The notes under the pieces are model-generated. The model was not told the DNA's origin, did not search any database, and saw only the letters and a list, made by a program, of their open reading frames with translations. A program made the position numbers and the translations under genes. 64,000 nucleotides of DNA. It comes from Dermatophagoides farinae (lineage: Eukaryota; Arthropoda; Arachnida; Sarcoptiformes; Pyroglyphidae). Of the stretch, positions 1 through 13,339 are shown one piece after another. Each line of letters starts with the position of its first letter. Position 1 is the first letter of the stretch. The DNA lies in contig NC_134685.1 in NCBI RefSeq assembly GCF_024713945.1, forward strand, positions 496,001-560,000. Reading direction: 5' to 3'.

Positions 1-833
1 AATCAGAGAAAATGTTAAAGGTTAATTTTCGCCAAATCTATATCTATAGCTTTTTATTTATATGTGGATAGATAAACTGGTTTTTTACTGAAAACCAATC
101 ATCATCATTTGCGACCCATCATTCATTTTTCAATTGGATCAAACATTTCATTGATAAAAAAGGGGTTCTCTCTTCGATGATGATGATGATGATGATAGTA
201 ATAACAAATGGTCAACGATTTTGATTGACTTTCCGGTTTTTATTTTCTTTCAAGAAATTCACCAAATACATTCACATCAAGCCAGTTTTTTTTTCATTCT
301 CCACTCTATTTATATATGTGTACACACACACACACACACACAATGATGATCTCTCAGTGTGGTTTGTAACAAACAAAAACCGACAACAACCACAACAACA
401 ACACGAATATGTTGTGTATCCAATAACATTATCATTATCAACATCATCATTTTTTTTTTCTTTGGATGCTACAAGTTTGATCCTGATTTTTGTTATATCA
501 AGCAGTGTTTTTTCGTTGTTGTTGAGAGTAATTTTTTTTTCCTATTGAATGTGTCAGTTGTATAATTGAAAATTTTCGATTCGGTTGAAATAGGTGTGTG
601 TTGTTGTTGTTGTTGTTCAAGTGTGTGTATGTTCTAAATTCGATTATTCGTTCGACCTAATAAATAACTGATGGTAATCTATTTTTTGCTAATTGAATTT
701 TGTTTTGGTTTTTTTTTTTGATTTGTATTTTTTGTTTTTTTTTCACACAGCATCATCCACCAAACAAATTGACAACAGTGGTTATTTTTTCCTAGTGATT
801 TTAATATCATTTTAACATAGAAAATAAAATAAT
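1..833. other. Upstream/5' leader region of the mini-spindles gene
   Basis: No convincing coding region is seen. It holds a GAT-type microsatellite near 176-196, a (CA)n run near 322-341 and a GTT repeat near 600-617. A pyrimidine tract ending in CACACAG at 741-750 looks like a good splice acceptor, so a 5' UTR intron may end there, about 85 bases before the start codon of the next gene. The overlapping open frames here have low-complexity composition and no recognisable domain. Confidence 0.5.
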
Positions 834-3800
834 ATGGATGATAACGGATCATCATCACAGGATGTGGATTTTTCAAAATTATCCATTGAAGATCGTATTT
901 CACATAAGGTATGTTTTTGTATTTCATTTTATCATCGTTTTTTGGATTGTATAATCTATTTTGTTGTTTTTCATTTATATAGAATTGGAAAGCAAGACTT
1001 TCCGGTTATGAAGAATTGATGCGATTATTTCCACAATATGAAGATCGAGAATTTCAACGTTATGCACCTTTAGTGAAAAAATTTGTGATCGATACGAATG
1101 CAGCAGCACAAGAAAAAGGTTTAGCTGCAACATTGGCATTTGTTGATTATTGTCCACAAGCCGGTAAATACGTTGAGAATATTGTAGCCGGTGTTGCAAC
1201 TAAATGTTTGACAGCAACACGTGCACGAACTAAAGAATTAGCATCCGATGTAGTGCTTATGTGCGTGGAAATTGAACGTCAAGATGTTGTTGTCGAAGAA
1301 TTGGTTAAAGCATTGGAACAGAAAACACCGAAAAATGTTGCCGCTACTATAGCAATGATACGTAAATGTTTGAATCAATTTGGCTATAGAGTGATTGGTT
1401 TGAAACCAATCGTACCGATATTGGCACGATTTTTGGAAGAACGTGATCTAAATGTTCGTGAAGAAACCAAACAATTAACCATTGAAATATATCGTTGGAT
1501 TAAAGATGCACTTGTGCCACAGCTCAGTTCATTGAAACCGATATTATTGCAAGAATTACAGACGGAATTTGATAAATATAAAGATATGAAAGCTTCACCC
1601 GAACGATTGTTACGTTCACAACAACATCGACAAATTGAAGATGTAGATGCCGCAACCATAGCAACTAATGAAAACGATGGTGGTGGTGGTGGTGGTTGTG
1701 ATGGTGTTCCATCTGAAGCTGATTCTGAAATAGATCCATTCGATTTACTTGAACCGTTTGATGTAATAGCCAAATTACCTGGAGATTTTTATACGTTAAT
1801 CGAAGCGAAAAAATGGTCAGAACGTAAAGATGGTTTGGAAAAATTACAACAACTATTGGAAGCTAATCCTAAATTAGCTACTGGTAGTGATTATTCGGAA
1901 TTGGTAAAACAATTACGAAAAATCATCGCAAAAGATACAAATATTGTTGTCGTTGGATTGGCCATCAAATGCCTTGGACAAATGGCACACGGATTGAGAA
2001 AAAATTTTCATAATCATGCTGGGCCATCTGTACCGGTTTTATTGGAAAAATTCAAAGAAAAGAAACAAAATGTTGTACAATCATTGCGTGATACTATTGA
2101 TGCTGTTTATCTTTCGGTGAGTTTGGAATTTCTAAAAATTTAAAAATTCAAATTTTTTTTCTCTTTTCTTACAGACTAATCTAGAAGCCATAAGTGAAGA
2201 TGTAGTTACTTCATTGGATAATAAAAATCCATCAATACGTAGTGAAACAGCATTGTTTCTAACACGTTGTTTTACCAAAACTAATCCACATACAATACAG
2301 AAAAAATTATTGAAAACATTGACAACATCATTGATAAAAACATTATCCGATTCGGATGTCATTGTACGTGAATCATCAGCTGAAGCATTAGGAACGGCAT
2401 TGAAAGCACAAGGTGATCGCAATATGGGTCCGTTATTACAAGGTTTAGAACAGTTGAAAATGACTAAAATTGAAGAATATCGTGACAAAGCAGAAGTGAA
2501 AAAATTTGCCGCACCACCACCATCATCACAATCTCAATCAACTTCAGCCAAATCATCGGCTGTAGCAAAACCAAAAACAGCACCGGTGGGTAAAAAATCA
2601 ACGTTGTCTCGACAGGTAACGCAAAAGATAGTGAAAAATGTATCTAGTGAGTCACTGGATGATTTGGATCTTCCTCCACCACCACAATCACATGCACCAG
2701 CGACAATGAAAATGAAATCAAAAATTGGTGGAACAACTAAATCAAGAATTGGTAGTGTTGCTTCGGCAAGTGGTTCTGGTTCAGATAATAATTCGACAAA
2801 ATCAGTTCGTAGTGGCGGCCTTACTAAAACATCAAATGGATCACGTTTTGGTGGTGGAACCATTACAAAAGGTTCATCAATATCCAATTTACGTGGTGGT
2901 AGTGGCGGCGGTAATGGTGTTTCCGGTGAATCTGGTTCAGCTAGCTCATTGACTTCTGGGTCAACAACATCATCGGCAAAGAAAACCGGTCAGAATGATT
3001 CCGATTCACAAGGACCATTGATGAATGGACATTTGAAAGCAAAAGAACAACGATTTGCCGATGAAAAAGCATTGAAAGTTTTGCGATGGAATTTCACTAC
3101 ACCACGTGAAGAATTCTATCAAATTCTTCGTGAACAAATGACTACGGCCGAATGGCAATCACAGCTGATTACTTATTGTTTTCATCCAGATTTTAAATAT
3201 CACATCAAAGCTATTGATTCAATACGTGATTTTTTCCAGAAAAATTCTTCTGAAGATAATCCGGTTGTCATAGCTAATTTGGATTTGATTCTTAAATGGA
3301 TTGCTCTACGATTTTTTGATACAAATCCATCTGTTATCACTAAAGCATTGGAATTGTTGCTGGTCATATTTGGGATTTGTGCCGATCCATATCAATATCA
3401 ATTATCGGATATAGAAGCAAATTCTTTTCTACCATATTTGGTATTGAAATTTGGTGATCCAAAAGACGCCGTAAGGAATAAAGTACATGATATTATTGAA
3501 AGAATCCGAAATATTTATCCAGCACCAAAAATATTTGGTCATCTATTCACTGGACTTCAATCGAAAAATTCTCGACAAAGAGCCACTTGTTTAGAAGAGA
3601 TTGGTCAACTAATTGAACAGCGTGGAATGTCTATATTTCAACAGCCAAATAGTTTGACAATGATTAAAGATTTGGCTAAATTTATTGCCGAACGTGATAA
3701 TGGTGTCCGAAACGGTGCTTTAGCTTGTATTGTACAGGTGTATTTTCTAGAAGGTGAACGTGTTTTCAAACTGATTGGTTCGCTTTCAGATAAAGATATG

Positions 3801-6211
3801 AGTCTTGTCGAAGAACGAATTAAACGTGCATCGAAAAATCGTCCACCACCACCTGCAAATTCAGCTCAAACTACACATTCGAATCATACATCAGGTAAGT
3901 CATTTAGTTCATCTATCTAGTTCATCTTTGTTTAAAAATCATTTCAATTATCGTTCAATATAGAACCTACACAATCAAATGGTACATCTGGATTGCCAAC
4001 ATTATCTGGACGTATAGGTGGTGCTCGTAATGGTGGTTCTGGACTTGCTACTCCTACCGATTTTGAAGGTTCAAAAATGGCATCACCATCAAATCTTCCA
4101 TTTGATGGCGCAACATTGACTAAATCACCAAGATCATCATTATCGAATTCATTATTACGTCGTGGCCAAAGTGGTGGTAATTTTACATCGTCGTCTCGTC
4201 TTCGTGCTCAACAGCAGCAGCAACAAGGAGGATTGAAATTTTCGACACCACCACCACCACTACCACTTCCATCACAACCATTTACTACAGATACGGAAAC
4301 TGAATCGGAAACAATGATGATCGATCCAAGAAATGGTGTTGATCATCATCCTGGAATCTTGTCCTCAACAGCTACTGAATCTAATGTATCAAATAATCGA
4401 TTAACAAGCGGAACATCTGAATCTTCAGATGTCTATACAACCGATGACGATAATAATGATAATGAATTACAACAACGTATCAAACAGGCATTGAATTTAC
4501 CAGAATCTATTCGTTATCGTCCAACAAATAGAGCATCATCATCAACAGCTACAGTACGTTCATCAAGTTCAGATTCAAGTCGTTCAAATGGTCATTATAT
4601 TACACCAATAAGAATGAATGGTGGTGGCATGAATCATGGATCACCCAATTCATCACCATCAAATTTGAATTCTGAATTGCAACAAAAATTCAATCAATTA
4701 TTTCAGTTGCTTGGATCTACTGATCTTCAACAAGCTATCGAAGCAGCCGAATTGTTAAATGTTGCAATGAAAGATTTGGAAAAAAATCAACGATATTTTG
4801 AAAGAAAAATTGATCAACTAATTATTCTTTGTAATAAACAATTTCGTTTATTTCTATCAAAACATTATCCATCCGAACAACAACAACAACAACAAGCTAT
4901 TGATGAAAATCGTGATACCGAACTTGACAATAATAACAAGGATTCTGATGATAGATTGATTGCTGAACGCCGTGAACGTGCCATACTTTTATTTCGAACA
5001 ATTACAAATTTATTGAACAAAGTATTCCGTTCACCATTAGGCAAATTGATTAGCCGTGATACTGTACGTGAATTAATCACTCATCTACTTAGCTATTTTG
5101 CTGGTATGCGTCACATCCAAACAGTATTTAATTCAACAAATTGTTTAATTGGTATTATAATGGCTGGTGCCGATGCTACAAATCTATTTGCTGCCTTAAT
5201 CCGTATGCTACATGATTATGTTGGATCACCTAGCGTAGAACAATCGGATAAATATCTGAATTTAACAATCAAATTTTTATGGCGTATAACCAAAACACTC
5301 GAAGAACGTTATTATGAACATTTAAATATTGATCAAATTCTTTATGAATCTCATTTGTTTTTCAAAAGTTATCCAAGTAAGATGATTGATTTAAAAATTT
5401 TTGGTTTGATTTTTTTTTCATTTTATTTTTTTCACTATTTTTTACAGAATCATGGTGGCAATTGAATCGTAAAGATGATCTTCCATTACGTACAATTAAA
5501 ACGCTTATATTTTTTATCGTTAGCCTCAAAGGTGATTCAATATTGGATCATTTCACGTTGATACAGAACAAAGATGAATCAGAATTATCTTTTTATGTTC
5601 AAAAAGCATTACGACAAAAATTTGATAAATCCACTGGCAGTACTAATAATAATAATAATAATTCAACAACGTCAAAATCTTCAACATTGAAAAATGATTC
5701 AAAGAATTCAAAATTAGATATGAATAGTCCATCAAGATCATTCGATAATAATAGTAGCAACGCTACGAATGGAAACGGCGGAAATGTTAAAGAAAATCAA
5801 AATCAATCACCATCGCCCCAACAATCTTCAAAACAACAACGTCGAATTCCTGAATTATCACCACGAACAGATTTTCCACTTCGTCTTCGACAGATTCATA
5901 ATGCTGAATCATCAGCTAATGGTGGAATGGTTTCGACTATACCAATTGTAGAAACTAAGGAAGATTTTCAAATCTATTGTGATCATACAGCTAAAAAATT
6001 ACAGATAAATGAATTAAGTTATGAAAGATTTCGTAATAATTATCAACAATCCCAACATAATCAGCAACAACAACAGACACGAATACGTAATATCGAAGAT
6101 GCAAAACGTGCTGTAGAATTGGCTAAACAACGTTTGGATCATTTAAAGACCTATCTTAATAATGATAATAATAATCAGATTACTCGACCATCATCATCAA
6201 ATCACCATTGA
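834..6211 (+). CDS. msps: XMAP215/ch-TOG/mini-spindles microtubule polymerase
   Basis: Five exons by eye: 834-908, 983-2116, 2175-3894, 3964-5376 and 5448-6211. All introns are GT...AG and the frame is continuous, giving about 1701 residues. The family binds tubulin dimers through TOG arrays, polymerises microtubule plus ends and organises spindles. TOG1 spans about residues 1-230 (starts KLSIEDRISHKNWKARLSGY) and TOG2 about 275-505. A Ser/Gly/Lys-rich linker is followed by a domain starting RFADEKALKVLRWNFTTPRE (about 695-958), which matches TOG4 of CKAP5. TOG5 spans about 1210-1450. The C-terminal tail has the conserved LPLRTIKTL and LKGDSILDHFTLI segments. A TOG3-like domain is not seen between TOG2 and TOG4, and that stretch lies inside one uninterrupted exon. 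The length is short for the family (about 2000 in fly and human), consistent with loss of one TOG. Confidence 0.93.
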
Positions 6212-6578
6212 GTTTTATTCATTCATTCATGTTTACATACACCAACTACACCCACCTATTTCACAACAATTCTTGGTCTTTCACATACTCCCTTTCCTTT
6301 TTAAAAAACAAAAATTTCACAATATTTAAATTTTTTTTCCTCGTAGGATCGATTCTGTTTAATCTAAAAACTGATGATCATTATATTTATTTGAGTAATT
6401 GACGAATTTTTTAATAATAAATTTTCTTATTCATTTTTTTCATAACGCCCTCTGTCGAATGGTCATGAAAATGAGTTTGCATGTAAACACCTAATTTATA
6501 AATCGTTCGATGATCACAGTTTGCAAATATTTTTCAGTATCAAAACATTCAATCATCGTGATCATCGTCAAAAAAAAA
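6212..6578. other. Intergenic spacer between msps and MEA1-like gene
   Basis: The spacer is 367 bases and AT-rich, with an AATAAA-containing stretch near 6413-6422 that could be the polyadenylation signal of the upstream gene. No coding or structured element is recognised. Confidence 0.4.
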
Positions 6579-7223
6579 ATGCCAACCAAAGATTTTAATA
6601 ATGATTCATGGCCAGAAAATGACTGCCCCGATCATCATCAGAATGGTTTAAATCCCAATGACGATAATGATCAAGATGATGATGATGATGATTTGTTTGA
6701 AGATAATGTTTGGAATAATCTGACCAATGCAAATGGTCTAAATCTAAATGGATCAATCAATCATGAAGATGATAATGATAATGATGATGATGAAATTAAT
6801 CATGAATATGTTCTTCTTAGTCAAGATGAAAACGCAATCAACAATGGTCAACGCCAATATTATCGTCATGATTATCAGGTATTATGGATTGAAACAAATG
6901 AACCATTGTTTGAACAATCTTCCACCGTTCAATCAACTACAACAAACAATCACGGGCCAACAACGACAATCGTCGAAAGAGAAAATAATTCCATTGAATC
7001 AAACGAAAATTCCACAACTACGACGACGCCGACGAACACCATCACAAATGATAATAATGAAAATGATGAAAAACTTGATGTAGATACTATAAGAAATTTA
7101 ATGGCCAATTTTCAATTACCCGATAATCATTATCCAGATTGGGCACGTAATATACCGGAAAATGAATGGCATCAAAGACTACGGACAAGATTAACGATGG
7201 ATAAACAAAATAATGGAACATAA
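6579..7223 (+). CDS. MEA1-like acidic protein
   Basis: Single exon, 214 residues, starting at MPTKDF; an upstream in-frame ATG at 6510 would add 23 hydrophobic and lysine residues and looks less likely. The N-terminal two thirds are Asp/Asn-rich and probably disordered. The C-terminus (about residues 168-205) reads VDTIRNLMANFQLP...YPDWARNIPENEWH. It lines up with the conserved C-terminal motif of male-enhanced antigen 1 (VELVKRTMAGVSLP... PAWAREISDAQWE). The molecular function of MEA1 is poorly defined; a spermatogenesis link comes from mammals. It is tail-to-tail with the proteasome gene, 83 bases apart. The assignment rests on about 35 residues. Confidence 0.7.
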   Translation: MPTKDFNNDSWPENDCPDHHQNGLNPNDDNDQDDDDDDLFEDNVWNNLTNANGLNLNGSINHEDDNDNDDDEINHEYVLLSQDENAINNGQRQYYRHDYQVLWIETNEPLFEQSSTVQSTTTNNHGPTTTIVERENNSIESNENSTTTTTPTNTITNDNNENDEKLDVDTIRNLMANFQLPDNHYPDWARNIPENEWHQRLRTRLTMDKQNNGT

Positions 7224-7306
7224 GTATTTTAATTTTTCTTTTATTCATTTATAAATCATCGAATTGGATGGTAGAAAAAGTAGTATTGAAAATAATTTCA
7301 TTATCA

Positions 7307-8459
<1,153 letters not shown>

Positions 8460-8980
8460 ATGGTTTGTAATAAATGTCAGAAAAAATTGGGCAAAGTTAT
8501 CACACCGGATGTATGGAAATCTGGTGCCCGTAATACGCAAGGTATGTAATTTTTTTTTGTTCATGTAAAAATCGAAAAATTTTCAAAATTTTTTTCCGAT
8601 TTAAATATTTTTCAATCAATCAATCAAAAAAAAAAAAAACAAAAAACAATAGAAAGTGGTGGCCGACAACTTAATGAAAATAAAGCATTAACATCACGAA
8701 AGAATCGTTTTCAACCATATCAAAAATTTGAAACATGTAAAATATGTAAACAAAAAGTCCATCAGGCTGGTTCACATTATTGTCAATGTAAGTTGAAATT
8801 GAATGGAAAAAAAATATCGATCGTATCGAATTTTGGAATTTCACTCATTTTACAAAATTTAACATCTACTTTCCTTTTTTTTCCATTATAATAATAGCAT
8901 GTGCATATAAAAAAGGAATCTGTGCAATGTGTGGATCAAAAATTTATGATACAAAAAATTATTGCCAATCAAGTGTTTGA
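8460..8980 (+). CDS. CRIPT: CRIPT, cysteine-rich PDZ-binding protein
   Basis: Three exons, 8460-8541, 8653-8787 and 8898-8980, give 99 residues (human 101). The protein starts MVCNKCQKKLGKVITPDVWK and contains ARNTQ/ESGGRQLNENKALTS, four CxxC zinc-binding pairs (CNKC, CKIC, YC...SC, CAMC) and GSHYCQSCAYKKGICAMCG. The C-terminus QSSV retains the hydrophobic PDZ-ligand end (QTSV in human). CRIPT binds the third PDZ domain of PSD-95 and is also found with spliceosome components. The gene is near-identical in layout to its family and too short for a single open frame because introns split it. Confidence 0.96.
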
Positions 8981-9219
8981 ACATAGGATTCGATTTGTAT
9001 TTTGTTGAAACGTTTTTTTTTCTTCATTTTTATACATAGAAAAACACATGATTCATATAGCCCCTGTTGTGTTAAACTCATCATCATCATCATCATTTTG
9101 ATAATATATAAACGACGCCTGGAGCGCCGTCATCATCATCATTTTATTGAATAAAAGAAATTGATTGATTGATTGCGATTTTTTTTCCAAGTGAAAACCC
9201 ATCTTCATTTTTTTTCCAA

Positions 9220-10131
9220 ATGACCACCATTACTGAAACAACACAGCGAACATCATCCAATCAGCAGCGACCAAGATTTCGTCCACCATTATCCGTTCAA
9301 CGATATCTTTATGTTTGTGATGTTATTCGACATTTAGGCCAACATCAACATCGACAACATCATGATGATGATAATGGTGATGATAAAAAATCTATTGAAT
9401 CAGTGGCTGATCTTGGTTCCGGTTGTTGTCGTCTTGGATGGCATCTAAAACAATTACCATTTCTTCGTTGTATTCGATGTTTGGATTTGAATGATAATTG
9501 TTTTGAAGGTAATACCTATGTTGTACCATCAATGGAAGAAAGACTTACAGATAGATCATGTCCATTGCAAATTGAATTATATCAAGGTGATGTACGACAA
9601 AATGATTATCGATTTCTTCGCACAGATGTTGTTACTTGTGTTGAAATGATTGAACATTTACCCATTGAATCATTGGATTCATTTGCAATGAATGTTTTTG
9701 ATTTCATACGACCACGTTATGCCATAATAACGACACCGAATTTTGATTATAATGATTTATGTCGTATGAAAAATGATAATGACATGGATGATGATGATGA
9801 TAATCAACGTGATCATTATCGTGATCCACGTTTTCGTGATTGTGATCATTATTTTGAATTTACACGTCAAGAATTTAAACAATGGTGTGATCAGATTCTA
9901 GTGAAATATCCACTATACACATATCGATTATCAGGTGTTGGCCGATTACGATCATTAGATCCAGATATGCAACGTGGTTATGCAACACAGATAGCTATTT
10001 TTAAAAGAAAATTCAACAACGATCACGATGGTGATGAAGAACAACAACAATCGAATGGTTCAATACAACAAAATTATCATCATATTCGAACACATTATTT
10101 TGGACAGCCATGGAGTCGTTGGAAACCATAA
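9220..10131 (+). CDS. Hen1: Small-RNA 2'-O-methyltransferase (HEN1/HENMT1)
   Basis: Single exon, 303 residues from MTTITETTQRTSS. The frame is open upstream only through non-ATG codons. The enzyme methylates the 3'-terminal 2'-OH of piRNAs or siRNAs using SAM. The SAM-binding motif is VADLGSGCCRLGW (about residue 63), preceded by the family's FRPPLSVQRYLYV entry. The acidic/His Mg-binding cluster CVEMIEHLPIE (about 142) and the distal His in DCDHYFEFTRQEF (about 205) are present, and TTPNFDYN matches STPNxEFN. Asp/His-rich inserts interrupt loops. It is a short animal-type form with no La or dsRBD module. Catalytic residues look intact, so it should be active. Confidence 0.93.
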   Translation: MTTITETTQRTSSNQQRPRFRPPLSVQRYLYVCDVIRHLGQHQHRQHHDDDNGDDKKSIESVADLGSGCCRLGWHLKQLPFLRCIRCLDLNDNCFEGNTYVVPSMEERLTDRSCPLQIELYQGDVRQNDYRFLRTDVVTCVEMIEHLPIESLDSFAMNVFDFIRPRYAIITTPNFDYNDLCRMKNDNDMDDDDDNQRDHYRDPRFRDCDHYFEFTRQEFKQWCDQILVKYPLYTYRLSGVGRLRSLDPDMQRGYATQIAIFKRKFNNDHDGDEEQQQSNGSIQQNYHHIRTHYFGQPWSRWKP

Positions 10132-10870
10132 TCAACATTGATTTGAATCTGAATAAACAAATGAAAACAAAATTTTTTTTTGTGTGTGTGTGTGTGATGT
10201 GTCTGTATTTTCACCCCCATTAATGTTGATTATTATTGTACATTTTTTTTTCTTTTTTATCATTGAAAATTTTCACAAATAAATCGATTAAAAATTTCAT
10301 TTTTGAATCAATCAATTAATGACCACAATTAATCAAACAAATATAATCAATTAGTCAATGACGAAAAACAAAAGCAAAAACAAAACAAAAAAAGATTTGA
10401 GGTTTTTTTTCCAAGAAAAAAAGGCAGTTTTTTGAAAGAAAAAAATTCAAAATAAATATTGGGCTAAAAAAAATCTGGCGCTATTTATAAGGTTTGTTGT
10501 TTGTATAGGAGAGGATGGCAATTGATAATTGTAAGATGATGATGATGATGATCACAAATGATGAAACACTGACAGAATGGAATGTGTGAATGTGATCAAC
10601 AAATGATAGAATTGAGTTTAGATGAGAAATGAAATGGAAATTTGAGTTAAAATTTGTAACACACAAAAACAGCACACAAACAGATATAAAGAACAACAAA
10701 AAAAAGAAACATTTTCACACATAAAACCAGCAACTACCTTTTTTTTAGTTTTTTGATTGATTCATTTTTTTGTTTAATGTTGTTCGAACCTAATTAGTTA
10801 TTGAATTTTTTTTTCTCGTCTTCATTTCCATTCCGATCAATGATGATGATGATGATGTTGATGAATCAGA
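10132..10870. other. Convergent 3' flanks of Hen1 and NCKX
   Basis: These 739 bases lie between two converging genes. They contain a (TG)n run near 10180-10196, AATAAA-like sites near 10150 and 10279, and a GAT microsatellite near 10536-10552. It is probably both 3' UTRs; no coding signal. Confidence 0.4.
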
Positions 10871-13339
10871 CTATTCACCACAAATTGGTGGATTAACTGA
10901 ACCAAACAGATTGAATTCAATAGCTGAACTAATAATAAGGAATGCTACATATGTACTAAGTAATGAATAACCAAGTGATGGATTCAATGTCCAATTATTA
11001 TGATGAAATAGATAAATTGTAGCCAATAATGATAGGAACAATAGAATGACAGCATAAACAAGACCACCACTATTAATACTTGATACAGTTCCTGGTTCAA
11101 CAATAGTTGTTTCAACAAACCAAGGTAATGCTAGACCAACTAAAATATCGAATACATTTGAACCAATGGAATTACTGACGGCCATATCGGCTTGTCCCTA
11201 TAAAATAATGAAATGAGAGCGATTAAAATTACTTATTATTATTGAAACAACTTACCATTTTAGCAACATGCATACTAGCATATGCATCCGGTACGGATGT
11301 ACCAGCAGCTAAAAATGTAATACCCATTATACTATCAGGTATGCCAAATGTCCAACCAATCATTGTTACCATCCAGACCATTATATAACTGAATAATGCA
11401 GTCCATATGATAGAGATTAAAAATGTTGCTAGAAACATATTTTTTTTCGTTCGACAATCGGGTATTGTGTAATATAGGGTAGCAGCTAATGGGGCTTGTA
11501 CGGCCCATTTGGCACATGCTAACATTCCATCGACATCTATGATAAAATGATAATCAAATTAATTGAATTTATTATTATTTTTGTCAACAGAATTTTCTTC
11601 ATTACTTGGATCAGGAATTTTTCGCCAAAAATCTTCATCATCCGGACCAATTCGAGACATACGACGTGGTTGTACATTATCATCATCTAGGTAAAAATCT
11701 CTATCGCCTTGTTGCTGCTGTTTTTGATTTTTATCCTTAGATTTTTTCGATCGTATCATTATTAGATGTGCAGCTGAACGAAATCGTGTGTTTGGACGAA
11801 ATAAACGTTTATATTTAATAATTATCTGATTTGCTGCTTCAAACATTGTTGTTTCTGGTTGTCGTACGACAAATGGATTTCGCTGTACCGATGCTGCTGT
11901 TGTTGAACTATTTGCACCAAATTCATCATAATCATTTTCTATTTTAGATGATGATAATGGAAAATCAAATTAATGAATTACATCAAATCAGTGATTACCA
12001 GATATACCTTGAAAAGATTTATAATGAACTTGTTGTATAGTATTGGCTTTAAGATTGTTAAGCTCATCGATACCTGCCGATCCAGGTATTGTGGATTTCG
12101 CACCACCAATAACACCACCGAATCGTGATTGCCATTGTTCAAAGACTAAATCACGTAGTTGTATATTATATTTCATAATTAAGATGTAAACACCATAAAA
12201 TAATAGTAAAGTGAATGATTCAAATGTAGTTACTTCGCCATCATAAATGCACTATTTATAAATTGATAAAACAAAAAGTTAAAATTAATCATCACCATAA
12301 AATTAAAACCTACCAAAATCAAAAGCAAAACAGTAAATGTATAATAGGACGAATCACGAGCAACGGGCCACCAATTTAATTCAGTTGAAACTATAATCAG
12401 AAAAAAAATTGACAATTTATAACCACAAAATGTGATGATTACCACTAACCGACTTACCAGTAAACAATGAACAAAATCCAATGACAAACAATATATTAAA
12501 TACTGCAGAACCGACAATTGTACCGGTACCAACATCACCTTTGGCAATGAATACACCCAAAATGGCTGTAAATAATTCTGGTGCTGATGATCCGGCAGCC
12601 ATAAATGTAGCACCAGCAACATCTTCGGATAGATTTAATCTTAGTGAACATTCTTCCAGCGATGGGAGAAAATAATGATCACAAACAACGGCCAAACAGT
12701 AAAACATATAACAAACAACAGCAATATGTATGATGATTGCACCACGTGAACGCGCACGATCCGAGAATAGATCCGGTGGAAATTCCATATATGCTGGATC
12801 GATACAAGTGATATTTTTCGAATCAATCAATGGTATTAATGGTTTTTTTGGTCCAATCTTGTGACTAGTTGAAATTGATTGAAAAAAAACATAATTTAAA
12901 AATTATAATAAAAATCGAAAAAAAACTCAACTTACGTTTTATTATGTGGATTGTCATTAATCGTTCGATTATTGCTTATGATTTTTGTTTGATTCTTTTT
13001 AATCGTTTCTTTGGCTTGTAAAATACGACGACTATGGAATATAATTTCTTTTTCTTTCGCAGATCTACCAACAACACCAGCAACATTATCATCATTTTGC
13101 ATTGGTAATGAGGCACGAATTTTTGACAATGATGATGAAGATGATGATTGCGATGATCGAAGATAAATATTACAACAAGCAATTATAAATATGACTATCA
13201 CCAGAATACATTTTCGTTGAATGAAAAATCGTTGTTGAATTTGTTGTTGTCGTCGTTGTTGGTGGTATTTATCATTATTAAAATTTCGTTGAAGCAACGA
13301 ATCATGATGATGTTCATCATCAATTCTAATCGATTCCAT
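10871..13339 (-). CDS. K+-dependent Na+/Ca2+ exchanger (NCKX/SLC24 family)
   Basis: Seven minus-strand exons by eye: 13339-12936, 12864-12458, 12390-12314, 12251-12008, 11938-11606, 11536-11256 and 11197-10871, about 690 residues. NCKX exchangers use Na+ and K+ gradients to extrude Ca2+ across the plasma membrane. The N-terminus has a hydrophobic segment near residues 43-58 and a Ser-rich extracellular loop. The alpha-1 repeat holds AGATFMAAGSSAPELFTAIL (about 210-230). The alpha-2 repeat holds GITFLAAGTSVPDAYASM (about 555-575) then SNSIGSNVFDILVGLALPW. The central cytosolic loop is short and polar. Both ion-binding Glu/Asp positions in GSSAPE and GTSVPD are kept. The donor for exon 5 (CCAA|GTAATG) is the least certain junction. 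SLC24 subtype not assigned. Confidence 0.92.

Noticed and set aside
225-565. Two overlapping plus-strand frames of 107 and 68 residues
   Set aside because: Composition follows (CA)n and AT-rich sequence, there is no domain, and the region fits a 5' leader of the next gene.
1384-1773. 129-residue minus-strand frame inside msps
   Set aside because: It is the antisense shadow of a strongly supported TOG1/TOG2 coding exon.
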